From the NCBI GenBank assembly GCA_013365325.1, contig JABVXV010000555.1:1-26863 (forward strand): 26,863 nucleotides of DNA, in the 5' to 3' direction. The notes beneath the pieces are model-generated. The model was not told where the DNA came from, made no database searches, and was given only the letters and a program-made list of their open reading frames with translations. The DNA comes from Dipetalonema caudispina (Eukaryota; Nematoda; Chromadorea; Rhabditida; Onchocercidae). Of this stretch, positions 10,828-21,530 are shown in pieces (the first letter of the stretch is position 1; each line of letters begins with the position of its first letter). Both the position numbers and the translations under genes were made by a program.

Positions 10828-13800
10828 TTTAATTTCTGAATATTGAATCAAAGACGAAATCGGAAAAAAAGAAAGATGTTGAGAATTTCTGATTTTAATT
10901 CTAGAATTTGAAATCTCCGAAAAATTTCATTCTGCTGTTATCTTTCATTTTTTTTTTTTTCCTTTTCGTTTTTGCTAATATTTGTCTGTACGGGTAGCAT
11001 ACGAAGTTTGAAGTACCATGGTTTTGAACTTTTTTTTTTATATTATTGTTGGAATTTTTGTTTCAGAAACTTTTTGTCAAAGTTTTTTAAAACTTTTCTA
11101 AACCATAGTATAAATTTCTTTAATGCTTCAATCTTAACTAAATAAATTGTACTTCCCTGCTTTTTTGTTTTTTCTTTTTTTATACTCTTCTGTATAAAAA
11201 CTTTGAAATTGAGTATTTTTATGTATGCATGTATCAAAATTGTTCCTTCCTGTTTCTTTGCATTTTCCGGTTGTGACTTCAATAATTTTTCATAAATATT
11301 TTGATTAAAAGAGTTAAAGAAATTTTGTACTAATTTATATTTTATTTAATTACCAGTAGCTTATAATTTCAAATATTTGCTATCGTCAACAAGTTGATGC
11401 ATTTGGTGATGTTGGCCAAAATCATCCAATCATATTATTTCCATAATTCATTTTATGCTGTTTAGTATTTAATTAAATACTTCATATTCCTTCTATTCGT
11501 TTCTTGTAATAATAATAATAGTAATGATTTGTTATGTTTTCAAAACAAAGAAATGCATAAATTTGGATGTTGATCAATTAGTTGCTCAAATCTATTAATT
11601 AATTCATAGTAAGCGATTTGAACCCAACAATTTAGAATCAGCAAAAAAATTCACATATTAGTTTGAAAAAACATTTATAGCGATACTACAACAAATCAAA
11701 TTCGAAATTGAAGATTAAAAGTTTCGAATTCGTATTTGAAAAAAGGTCATTAGAGTATCCAATAAATAACTGATGACCACAATTAAAGATTCCAAATTAA
11801 AACTAAAAGGGAACATTTCGATAAAAAATAGTATTTAAATTAAAAAACAATTTTCAAAATTTTAATATAATTTTTGGTTTGTGTATTAATTTATACTTGC
11901 TTAATCTACAAAGCATTTCAAATTTTTCATTCTAATATCTCTCTGAGCAAAAATTTAAAAATTTTAATAATTCTAAAATTGATAACCATAATTAAGATGT
12001 CAAATTGATTCGCCAATTAAAATTTGATAACATTGTGATGAAAGAGACAAATAATTGAATTAATGAATTTTCACGATTGAAACACGTAGAAAAGAAAAAT
12101 GGTAAGAAGAAAAAGAAAAGGACGTCTAGCCAAACAATAATAATAAAAAAGTTTTCAGAAGCTATTTTGTAAGCAAACTTATCAATCATTTTGTAAATTT
12201 CAATGAATAATAAATTATTTTGGTGAATACTTTAAACAATTATAACAGCTTTCTTTTTCTTTTTTTTTTATGCAAAGAACAGAAATGAAGAAAAAATAAA
12301 TAATGCTATAAATTATTTTTACAAAAAAAACTATCGCAGATTATGTTACTTATTATAATTAAACTAATACGTCTATTATCATTCGTTGAATGTATCAGCT
12401 TATATCATGAACAAATTTACTCAATAATGCAAACAGGAATAATTGGTAATATCTTGATCATTTAATATGTAAAAAGTTTCCATCAATTAGATCTAATTTA
12501 ATTGATGATCAATTTATCCGGTAAAAATCTGTTATGAATTGAGTAAAAGCAGACGAGAATATGAAGTAAACATATAAGAAGGCTATCTGATAATCATATC
12601 TGATAAAATTTCAATAATTATTATTATGAGTTGAAATAATTGATTGATAACAGTAAGTAGTGCAAAAAAAATGGAAAAATGTAAAGATGTAAAAAGTTTT
12701 TTTTTTTTTTTTTTTTTGGTAATAGTATCTAATAAAATTGCTAGTACGAGTTAAAGTAATTGATAACAATGATGACGTAAAAAAAGTAGAAGCATACGTA
12801 TATATAAGCGTTAACGGATAAACGTAGCTGTTTAGTAATCATTTTGAATTGTAAGTATAAAAATTTGAAAATAAAATCTATTTTTGCTTTCTATAGTAAA
12901 CAAAAATCATTGAAAAAGCTATAAAAATGCTACAATGTTAAGTTTTTTTTTTGTCACAAAATTTGAAAGTAATAGATTTAACAGTGATATATTCTGACAT
13001 TTAATAAAAATTCCATCGTATATTCTCAAAATTCAATAAGAAAAAAAAAATAATAATGATATATTTTATGATTACTTCCTTATGATCAATTTGTTTAATC
13101 TCCCATTGTTGTTGTGAATATAAATTGGATATATAGTCAATATCATCTCATATTTTATGATTGAAATGATTGATATAATCTATAAATCTAGCAAAATTTT
13201 GTTTAAGTTTTAAATTTTCATGTCAAATTAATATCATCTTTCCTATTCCATATCGATTAAAAAATAAAGTTTCTCATTTATATTACGTAAGAAGTTCACT
13301 ATTCCTTATTTCATGAAATTTTTTTTTCGTGTTTTCGATTATCAGCAACGTGATCGATTCAATCGTTTTAGCTGATTTCATTACAAAATGATTGCAATAT
13401 TCGGCTAATATATTTCATAAAGAGTTTATCAAATACTTTAATTATTTACCAACAATATTTGCTTATTTTTTTCCAGCTCCATTTTCTATACATCATTTTT
13501 TCTTTTGATCGGAATTAAACTCTGTTCAATTCCAACACCAGCTATTTATTTTAACTTTAATCTTACACTTTTATTTACCTAAAAAATATGAGCGGAAGGA
13601 AATTTTGTGACAAATTTCCGTTTCATAAATTTGATTTTGTTAAAAATTTTCGACATTTAAGATTTTTTCAGCATAATAATATCTGAATCTGCGGAAAAAG
13701 CCTCTCAATTTAAATTTCGATGCTGCAAAACATCTTTAGTGAAACAATTTTATGTAATCGAAACTGAAAATTAACTGTGATGTTGTAATTTTGTTTGCTT

Positions 13801-13912
13801 AGAAATGGTGTCCCTTAGCTAACTGAAAATTTTTTCATGCATAATCGGATCACTATATTTCATTGTTGAAATTAGTAATGAACTTTTTAAAACTTTTCGA
13901 AATATATTTTAG
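10828..13912. other. Intergenic region between LRR gene and gene 2
   Basis: About 3.1 kb of A+T-rich DNA with T and A runs (T21 at 12697-12717), a small AAT repeat near 11506-11526 and a two-copy degenerate repeat at 12597-12790. Reading the plus strand shows no ORF with recognisable features. A hydrophobic open frame after a CCAG site at 13477 is noted but not accepted as a gene. The minus-strand frame at 11043-11282 is Lys-rich low-complexity sequence. Confidence 0.6.
12597..12790. repeat. Two-copy degenerate direct repeat, offset about 129 bp
   Basis: The two copies start TATCTGATAAAATT (12597) and TATCTAATAAAATT (12726). Both continue with a GAGTT(G/A)AA.TAATTGAT-type segment and end in an A run plus TGG/TAG. 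The second copy is shorter. A T21 run separates them. Confidence 0.55.
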
Positions 13913-14014
13913 GTAAAATTCAAGCAACGTTCAACATTTACGCTATTTGCTATATACATCAGAACAAACGTAATAATATCAATAAAGCAAATTATTTCAA
14001 CGGAAGAATCAAAA

Positions 14015-16129
14015 ATGCTCCACTTCTTCATTCAGATTTTATTAGTAAATACCGTAGATCATATGATACTGTATGCTATGAGCGTAGATATCAGTCATTT
14101 TAACGTACAAAATTCTATTCCACTAAATGATCAACAATTTATAAGTCAACCTTCTTTTCTGAATTACATTCAACAATGCCCACAACAGTATTCAATTGAA
14201 TCATATCAACCGTATAATTTGTTTCAACCGTATTCATTACCGTATTTCTGGCCATGTTTTACTCAACAACAACAACAACAGCAACAACCAGGTGTAATTA
14301 TTCCCTACACTCAGCAGACACCACAAAGTAAATCTTTTGTAGTTTAAAGATAGGAATGAAAGTTTTCGAATGTTAATTAAGAATAAATTTAAAATTGTTC
14401 CGGAATTTTAGGCAAAAAACTTTAAAAATTTTGAATTTAAAGCTGCTAAATAGACTGAAATTTGAAATAAGTACTGAATGTATTTCTTCCCAATAAATTT
14501 TCAGGAGTGGGAGGTTCAGTAATGGTTTATCGAATGGTATTCCGGCCACCTTTCACTTGGACCTATAATTGTTTTTGTGATTGCGAAGAGTTTGTTGCTC
14601 TTTTTAGTAAAAATTTTTAGCAAAATTTCGAAAAAGATTATCCCTTTTAACAAAAAGTATTTCCTGAATGAATCAAATCTTTTTTTTCTACTTTATTCAT
14701 TTTATTTTAGAACAGTTCTTCAAGATCATCCAATTGTAAGAGATCTGCTATTTAACAATATCGCCTAATCATGTTTTAAGCATCTAGCATTGTATACAAT
14801 TTTAAATAACTGAAGAAATTCTTCAAATTTTTCTTTTTTCTTTAAATTTTTGGTTATTTAAAAATATCAGCTTATGAATTATAATTTATTAATGATTATT
14901 AACAAAGGTTATTATTTGAGCCTCATCCATTTGCAATTTTTTCTAGGAATACTCTCTATGTACCACGTGTTCCTGGGCAACATGCAAATTTCACTGAAGC
15001 TGACTTATATGTCAAAAGTCAACTACGTGAAGCAGTAAGAAAATTTGACTAAAATCGAGATTTTAATATTCAAAAAAAAAAAAAAAAAAAAAATCTTTTC
15101 GATCCTTTTGCATACACGTATATATGAGGTAGCAAATAAATTTAAAGTGTTAAAATCAATTGATTACTTAACAAAATTTTCCAACGTATCATTTCTCGAA
15201 AACTATCAAATTTAACTGAATAATTGAATAGAAAAAAAAATTTTTACAGCATGATTTCGATTTTCTCTTTCAACAAAGGAACATTAAAGTTACTTATGCA
15301 AAATCTACAAAAGGACTAAAGACAGGAAAATCTAAAATAGTCAACGCAAGCAGAAAAATTCGAATAGGCTTAGCATCATTTAAATATGAAATATTTTTAG
15401 ATTTAAATATAAAGCATTTTTAGGGCGAAAAAAATTTTCCTTTATGATTACATAATTAACTATTTTGTACTTAAAATAATTACAGGAAAGTGATTGAACT
15501 GAATGAATTCTTGTACAATTTAATTAATTAAATCTAAAAATAAATGTTCATATCGTTTGATTAATAATAAATTCTAATGAATCATTGTATTTAATTACTA
15601 ATAGGTAATGGAAGCATTTCGTTCAATCGGTGTCACACCTAATGGACTTATTATCACTACCAGCTTTTGGCCTTATCCAGCATTTATTGTTAATGATATT
15701 AATATTGGAAAAGCAACTTATATCAATGGGAAATATTTTTATACACTTGCGCAAAATGCATTGGCATTACGATGTGAGGCAAAAGAGACAACAATTTGTG
15801 TTAATAAAGTATGATAATATAATTTTTTTTTTTTTTTTTTCATAATTTAAGCATATATTTGATTTTAGTTAAATAAACTTACTAATATTATCTTTTTCTG
15901 ACAAAAATTAAAAGTTAAAAATTTCATTTAGAGAAATTTTTAGGGTAATTTTAAATCATTTCAAGAAACTGCAACTCTTACGATTGATGTTCTAAATGTA
16001 CTAACACAATTACAACGACAAGAACTTGCTACTGCAATTCAACGATCGTTAGAGAATCGATATGTCATATTTACTTCACCAATTCAATTATTAGATGACT
16101 ATAGAAATAGATTCATTTTGGATCCATAA
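14015..16129 (+). CDS. Unrecognised, probably secreted nematode protein with poly-Gln tract
   Basis: Six exons join in phase: 14015-14327, 14505-14589, 14711-14735, 14921-15034, 15605-15808 and 15944-16129, giving 308 residues. The N-terminus (MLHFFIQILLV...) is weakly signal-peptide-like. Residues 40-104 are rich in Gln, Tyr and Pro, with eight consecutive Gln at about 84-91. Then come a C-x-C-x-C motif (127, 129, 131), a sequon NFT at 164, and a conserved-looking core including SIGVTPNGLIITTSFWPYP. Later exons have ordinary codon use and clean splice sites. The middle is uncertain: exon 3 is only 25 nt, chosen because its frame (TVLQDHPI) has A/T third bases, and exon 4 then starts after TTTGAG. 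An alternative with canonical sites only (exon 2 to 14606, exon 4 from 14947) gives 305 residues; skipping exon 3 gives 291. I do not recognise the family and assign no function. Confidence 0.72.
14711..14735 (+). other. 25-nt microexon of gene 2
   Basis: It is bounded by ATTTTATTTTAG before and GTAAGA after. In the frame entered from the donor at 14590 it reads TVLQDHPI with third bases almost all A or T, like neighbouring exons. The competing frame (QFFKIIQ) has mostly G/C third bases and is less likely. A transcript is needed to decide. Confidence 0.5.
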
Positions 16130-16247
16130 TTTTACCATATCTATTCAGTAATTTTTCACTTATCACTTTATAGATTTTTAAATGAAATTTTAATTTGCTA
16201 ATTAATTGTTTGTCTATTTGATGTTATTTATTCTATTCAGTTATTTT

Positions 16248-16253
16248 AATAAA
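16248..16253 (+). other. Polyadenylation signal AATAAA, gene 2
   Basis: AATAAA 119 nt after the TAA stop at 16127-16129, in an otherwise A+T-rich trailer. It is the first canonical signal after the stop. Confidence 0.6.
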
Positions 16254-16846
16254 ATATAGAGAAGAAAATTACATGGAAAACGTGTTGTTTTTATTTCAGT
16301 TCAGCACATTTACATATCGAAATTGCCTTATTAATTAAATCCATGCAAAAAGTTCGAATTAATTTCACATATACTATTGTATCATATCCTCATAGAATTT
16401 CTGTGGAACAGAATTTTTTGATTTAATCGTGAAATATATCATATAATCAGATAAACGACGACATACTTATAAAAGATTGATAAATGAAAAATATAAAAAT
16501 ATTCCAATACTAACAATATATGTATATATATATATTCGGAATATATCCGGATATTATGGAAATATATTGACTGGAATGATATCAAAACCGGATAATATAT
16601 TAATCTTTTAGTATCTGTACATTTTCACCACCAATTCTTGTAAATTTTTATATGAAAAACAGAAAATGAAGAAAAAAACAAAGTAAGAAAAGGTTAATAT
16701 TAGATTGTTGTAAATTTCTTCTCGTCTATCAATCATTAAAATACTTGCTGCTCTTCGTTAACCTGTATTACTGGTAAGTTAACTTCACCTTCAATTCAAA
16801 TTAATTCCTTCAATTTTGCCAGAATTAAAAGACTTTTATTTGTAAT

Positions 16847-16850
<4 letters not shown>

Positions 16851-16880
<30 letters not shown>
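16851..16880. repeat. T30 homopolymer
   Basis: Thirty uninterrupted T between GTTC and GTTTTATTTT, intergenic. Confidence 0.95.
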
Positions 16881-16881
<1 letters not shown>

Positions 16882-18265
16882 TTTTATTTTATTTTCATAA
16901 TGAACTTTACCATTGTATTATTACAATTGATATTTTGCATTTTTCTTTTATATAGTAAATATATATTATTTCTTTCATTTAGTAAATGCAAATATTTTTT
17001 TGTTCTCATTTTTAATCTGTTAATTGAATAAATTACTTATATTTTAAAGTATTAAACAAATTGCTGATATATTGGTATTCATTGCTTAATGAATAATTTT
17101 GTTTTTAAAAAATTGAAACCTATTTATTTTTAATTTATATATATCGTAGTTTTTCAAATGAATATGAAACAAAAATTGTTTCAAAATTCATTTTTTCACG
17201 AGAAATGAGTGGAAATATCTAGAAAATTTAATTTGACCTTGATTTTTTTCACCGATGATTTCATTTTAACACTAAAAATGGATATTTAAACTGATTCGAA
17301 GTAAATTAACCGAAATTAATCAAATCTTTATCAACACAATCAACATTGCTTGATAAATAATGGTATTTGATCATATGATCGCTACATTGAGTCTACGATA
17401 TATTCAATTGTTTCTATTTGAAATCGAAATTTGATGCTGTAAAAAAATTTTCTAATAATTTTTCATTAATCTGAAATGCTTTGAAATTAATTACTGATCA
17501 CAATTTGTTTACAGCTCTACAACAAATTATCAATTATTAGTTTAGTTAATAAGTCTTCAGATATGTTATATATAATTGCAGATTGACTGAATTGCCACAT
17601 TTTTTGTCTTTTAACTTTTTTCAAAAATATCATATAGTCATTAACTTTGGTGATAAGAACAATATATTTTCCGCTTTACTCTTCCACCATCGGTAGTTAA
17701 ATTATGATGTGAAATTTAACCTTCTCAGGTTAAGTTATATTGCAAAATTTGACCTTTGAGTTTGTTTTCCTTTTTTTTTTTCACTGATAAACAAAGTTAA
17801 ATTATCAGCTTTTTTTCTTTTACCTTTTTTAATCTTTATTTTTCTTTATTTCCTTTATTTCATCATATTGAAATGAAATATTATTTGATTCGTTTTTTTT
17901 ATATATCGTTATCGTTATCATATATTATCTGTTTAGTTCTTTTTGTATATCTTTTGCAAAACAATTTCATTAATAATATCTAACATTATTATTCCTATCA
18001 TTGTTATCAATATTTGTTATTAACAATTTATCGTAATGTAATAAAATGGAATATATTAATGTTTGATCAATATTTATGAAAAGCATTAATAATTATGAAT
18101 CAATTTTCTTTTTTTTTTTCATTTTAAAATGAGCCATCAAATAAATGTAAGAAATGAAAATAAAAGTTGAATAAACAAATAGATTTTACGAGTAAATAAA
18201 TTATAGCAAAAATATTACATTTTTTTCTTTTTTTTGCTTTAAAGACGTCAATTACGATTACGTAA

Positions 18266-18267
<2 letters not shown>

Positions 18268-18297
<30 letters not shown>
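18268..18297. repeat. T30 homopolymer
   Basis: Thirty uninterrupted T after CGTAAAG and before GTTTTGAAAG, intergenic. Confidence 0.95.
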
Positions 18298-18298
<1 letters not shown>

Positions 18299-18868
18299 TT
18301 TTGAAAGTGTATTCATATGGAACGTTAATTAATGGTAAAGTGAAAATATATGTTTGTGTATTATTAGTGTATACTTTTACGTCACAAAAATTTACGAAAA
18401 CAAGAATTTTAATTAACTTGCGATATTGTTAGTTATAAAAATTGCATAATATCCTATTTTAAAATCATATGATTAAGTGTTCAATAATTTAACTAAATTA
18501 ATAATGACTAAACTGATTGTAATTTTATGTGAAAATAATTAGCCATTATTGGAATATATTGAGAATGTTCAACCACAACAGATTTCAACCTTTTCTTTTT
18601 TTTTTCTTAATTATTTTTAATTTAACAGCATAATAAGCTATCATTGCATATTTTTTTGATTGATTTAATAAATTATTTATTTTAGTATTTTTTTTTTCCA
18701 AAATTTAATGTAATGTTTTGCGAATTTTTCATTTTCATTTGTAAACTATTCATTGGTTATAATATTTAGGTTCGAGAAAAAAAATTGACAAACCAAGGAA
18801 AAGGAAAGTTTGATCACTTAAAATTTCAATCATGTTATAATAGGCTTCTAATTTTAAACACAAGATTA

Positions 18869-19120
18869 TAGATTCGGCCCGATAATGCTGACTTAACTGT
18901 TGTTCATTGTGATGCAAGACCAATAACGATTAAATAATTTGAATTATAAAATATAAAATACAAAATCTCAAATGAACTTTACAAGTGCTCCAACAAAGAT
19001 CTCAACGTATTTGGCATAAGTTAAGTATAAATAACTACGAATTAGAGCTTTTAATTATCGTTCATTTCACTAATGAAAAGATTGAACTAAACATTTTGAG
19101 GATAGTCATTGCTAGCTATT
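18869..19120 (+). mobile_element. Possible decayed gypsy-type retroelement fragment (RNase H region)
   Basis: The frame from 18881 reads DNADLTVVHCDA, resembling the start of the RNase H domain of gypsy-like Pol, where a hydrophobic strand leads to the catalytic Asp in a DAS motif. About 42 codons later, after stops and a frame change, 19018-19080 reads KLSINNYELELLIIV, resembling the downstream NY...E.ELLAIV helix. Order and spacing fit roughly. Intervening motifs are lost and no LTRs were found, so this is either a heavily mutated relic or a chance match. Confidence 0.3.
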
Positions 19121-21512
19121 TTCAGAATATCATAGGTACCCGAATAATTCTGATTGCACCATTATAATGATCAGATGGATTTATTGATATGGATTATATT
19201 CCGATGATTATTTCGCTATCATTATATTTTGTAGTTTATTTTCTTCATTTGTGCATTTGAAATTTGACAATTTCCGTAATTTTCCTTCTTTTTTTTATTT
19301 TTATTATGCAATTAATGTTATGGCTATTATAATGGTATAGCTTTAATTGATAATAATATTAGTTTTACCTTCTGCAATTTATGATAATTATGAGTATTGC
19401 AGCAATTTAGCTATAATATTTTCGCTTGTTCAGTAGCGAAATTCACTTTTTTTTCTTTGTGATTTACAAAAAAGTCATTTTATTAATTTATTAAATTTAC
19501 CATTTTTGTCATAATGGAGTAAATTTAATTAATAAAAGCACTTGTAATATCTTTTTAATTAAAAAAAAAAAAAAAAAAAAAACCTGAACAAAAAGTGGAA
19601 AATTCAATCAAGTATGGCATGATCAGAATTAAACAATCGATAAGTATGAAAAATGATTAACTGTATTACAAATGATTTTATTATAATGAACAAATTCCTA
19701 ACAAGAATAAAATAGATGAATTTTTTTGGGAAGTGAATGATAAAGGTTGCATGAATATTTTACTGTAGCATTATAAGTATTGAATTTAGATAGGAAAGAA
19801 ATCAAATAGTGGAAATGGAATATTAATTTTATTAAAAAAACAAAAAATGGAAATTTTTTCTTTTCTTTTTTTTCTTTTTTTCCTTTTATGATAAAAGTAA
19901 AATCAAAAAATCATAGAACAAATAAATCAATTGAACAGAATGTTTGCATCCATTAACATTGTAGTAATTGCTTGTATTTGCCAATAATGAAACTTGTTTT
20001 GTGGATGTTTACATATGATTAAATTTTTATAAAATATTTGCCCCCCCCTTTTCACCTCTCTTCTCTTCCATTATGTAAGAAAGAAATAATAAAACATATT
20101 ATTTTATGGGTTAGCGCAATAATTGATTAGGTAGGATATGATAGCTTAGATTTATGCATTTATATATAACATTTATTTATGCTTATAAATTTTTCGATGA
20201 AATAATTTTTGTGCTTTGAAAAAAAAAGTTTTCTTATGAAAAATTATTAAAAATAAATAAATTTCACAAAATTGTTGAAAAAATAAAAATCTTTTAAAAA
20301 GATATATGTGAGTATGTTTTTTAAGACTAATAATAATTTAAACTGGTAAGAGCAAAAAAAAAAAAAAAAAAAAGTGAAAGATTAGTGACGAATAATATCG
20401 TAAACTTTTACTTGCATGCTCATAAAATATTCAAATACTACCCGGGTAAAATATTATTTCAAGCAATCGGATATTATCATACTTCACTGTTACTTTCAGA
20501 AATTATAGAATTCATTTAACGACCTAAACTTGTTACATATTTATTTAATTTCCAATTTTAATGCTTGCTTTAATTTAAAAAGTTGATAAAGTTTGCGTTT
20601 ATTTTTCATTTTTTGATCATCTAAATATTTTCCTTTTGGGAAATATTTTCTAAATTTTAGATTTGAGATTTTTAATAAAATTTTTACACAATTTGTCTTA
20701 TTATTGATTAAAAAAAAAAGTGCTCTGATTAGAAATTAAACAATTTTATTCTTATCTTATCAGTAATATATACAATTCTATTGCTAAAGATTGTCTAATT
20801 GCCAATTTTGATTATTTAACGTATTGAATGATATCTTTTTCATCTCTTCTTTGTGGCATTTTTCTTTCCAATTTAAAAAGTTTGTGAAAACAAAAAATGA
20901 ACTTCAGAAAAATTTGGTGAAACTTTTATGATATATATGTTCACATTGAAGAAAAGTTAATACCTAAAAAAAAAAATTATTTTAGATATCATTAAGAAAA
21001 TGTTCTATTTAAAAAATATTCCCAAATGCTAATTTTGTATTAAACGAATTTCAAATATTAAAATAAATTCTATTCGAATATTATTACATTGAATGCATTT
21101 TCTTCAGATAACGGCAAATTTTCTTCAATTTTCTTCTCTTTTTTTTTTTTATTTAGAGTTTTTTAAACTTGCAATTAAGCAAATAAACGAAATAAGAAGA
21201 AAGTTAGATATGAAAAATAGGGTAAAAAAGGGTAAAAAATTGAAAATTAATCATCAGCGCAAAATTTCCCAGTTTAATATAATTAATTAATATTTTAAAT
21301 TAAAACTCCATAATTAATTAAATTATTAACGACAATTATTGACTGATGCATAGAATTCCTTTGAAGATCCAATATTAGTATAATTATCATTCATTAAGCT
21401 CAATATTTTATTGGTAATTAAATTTTTCCTAATTATTTGCATATTTGCACAAAATAGAAAATGATTATAAACTTTTTGTTTTTCTTCTATAATTGATAAT
21501 TTACATATGGTA

Positions 21513-21523
21513 ATTTTCTGCAG
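21513..21523 (+). promoter_or_regulatory. Candidate spliced-leader trans-splice acceptor, gene 3
   Basis: ATTTTCTGCAG ends at 21523, just 7 nt before the ATG at 21531. The codon before the ATG is TAA, and every frame entering from this acceptor other than the ATG frame closes quickly. This makes the ATG the likely start and a short trans-spliced leader the likely 5' end. Confidence 0.55.
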
Positions 21524-21530
21524 AATCTAA

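Larger units (their letters stand above)
16130..21520. other. Intergenic region between genes 2 and 3
   Basis: About 5.4 kb with no supported gene. It holds two T30 runs (16851-16880, 18268-18297), A22 (19561-19582), A20 (20354-20373), a TA/GGA-rich patch at about 16515-16605, a possible retroelement fragment (18869-19120), a 7-bp hairpin TTTCGCT/AGCGAAA at 19420-19441, and an isolated C8 run at 20041-20048. The ORFs at 18985-19167 and 21093-21290 show no gene structure. Confidence 0.6.

Noticed and set aside
11400..11450. Short coding-like minus-strand stretch (DFGQHHQMHQLVDDS)
   Set aside because: Atypical G/C third bases and no convincing splice sites on either side.
13477..13581. Hydrophobic frame (IFYTSFFLLIGIKL) after a TTTCCAG site upstream of gene 2
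   Set aside because: Ends in TAA with no upstream exon found and no donor before the stop; could be chance.
20041..20048. Isolated C8 run
   Set aside because: Unusual in composition but too short and solitary to indicate a G-quadruplex or repeat array.
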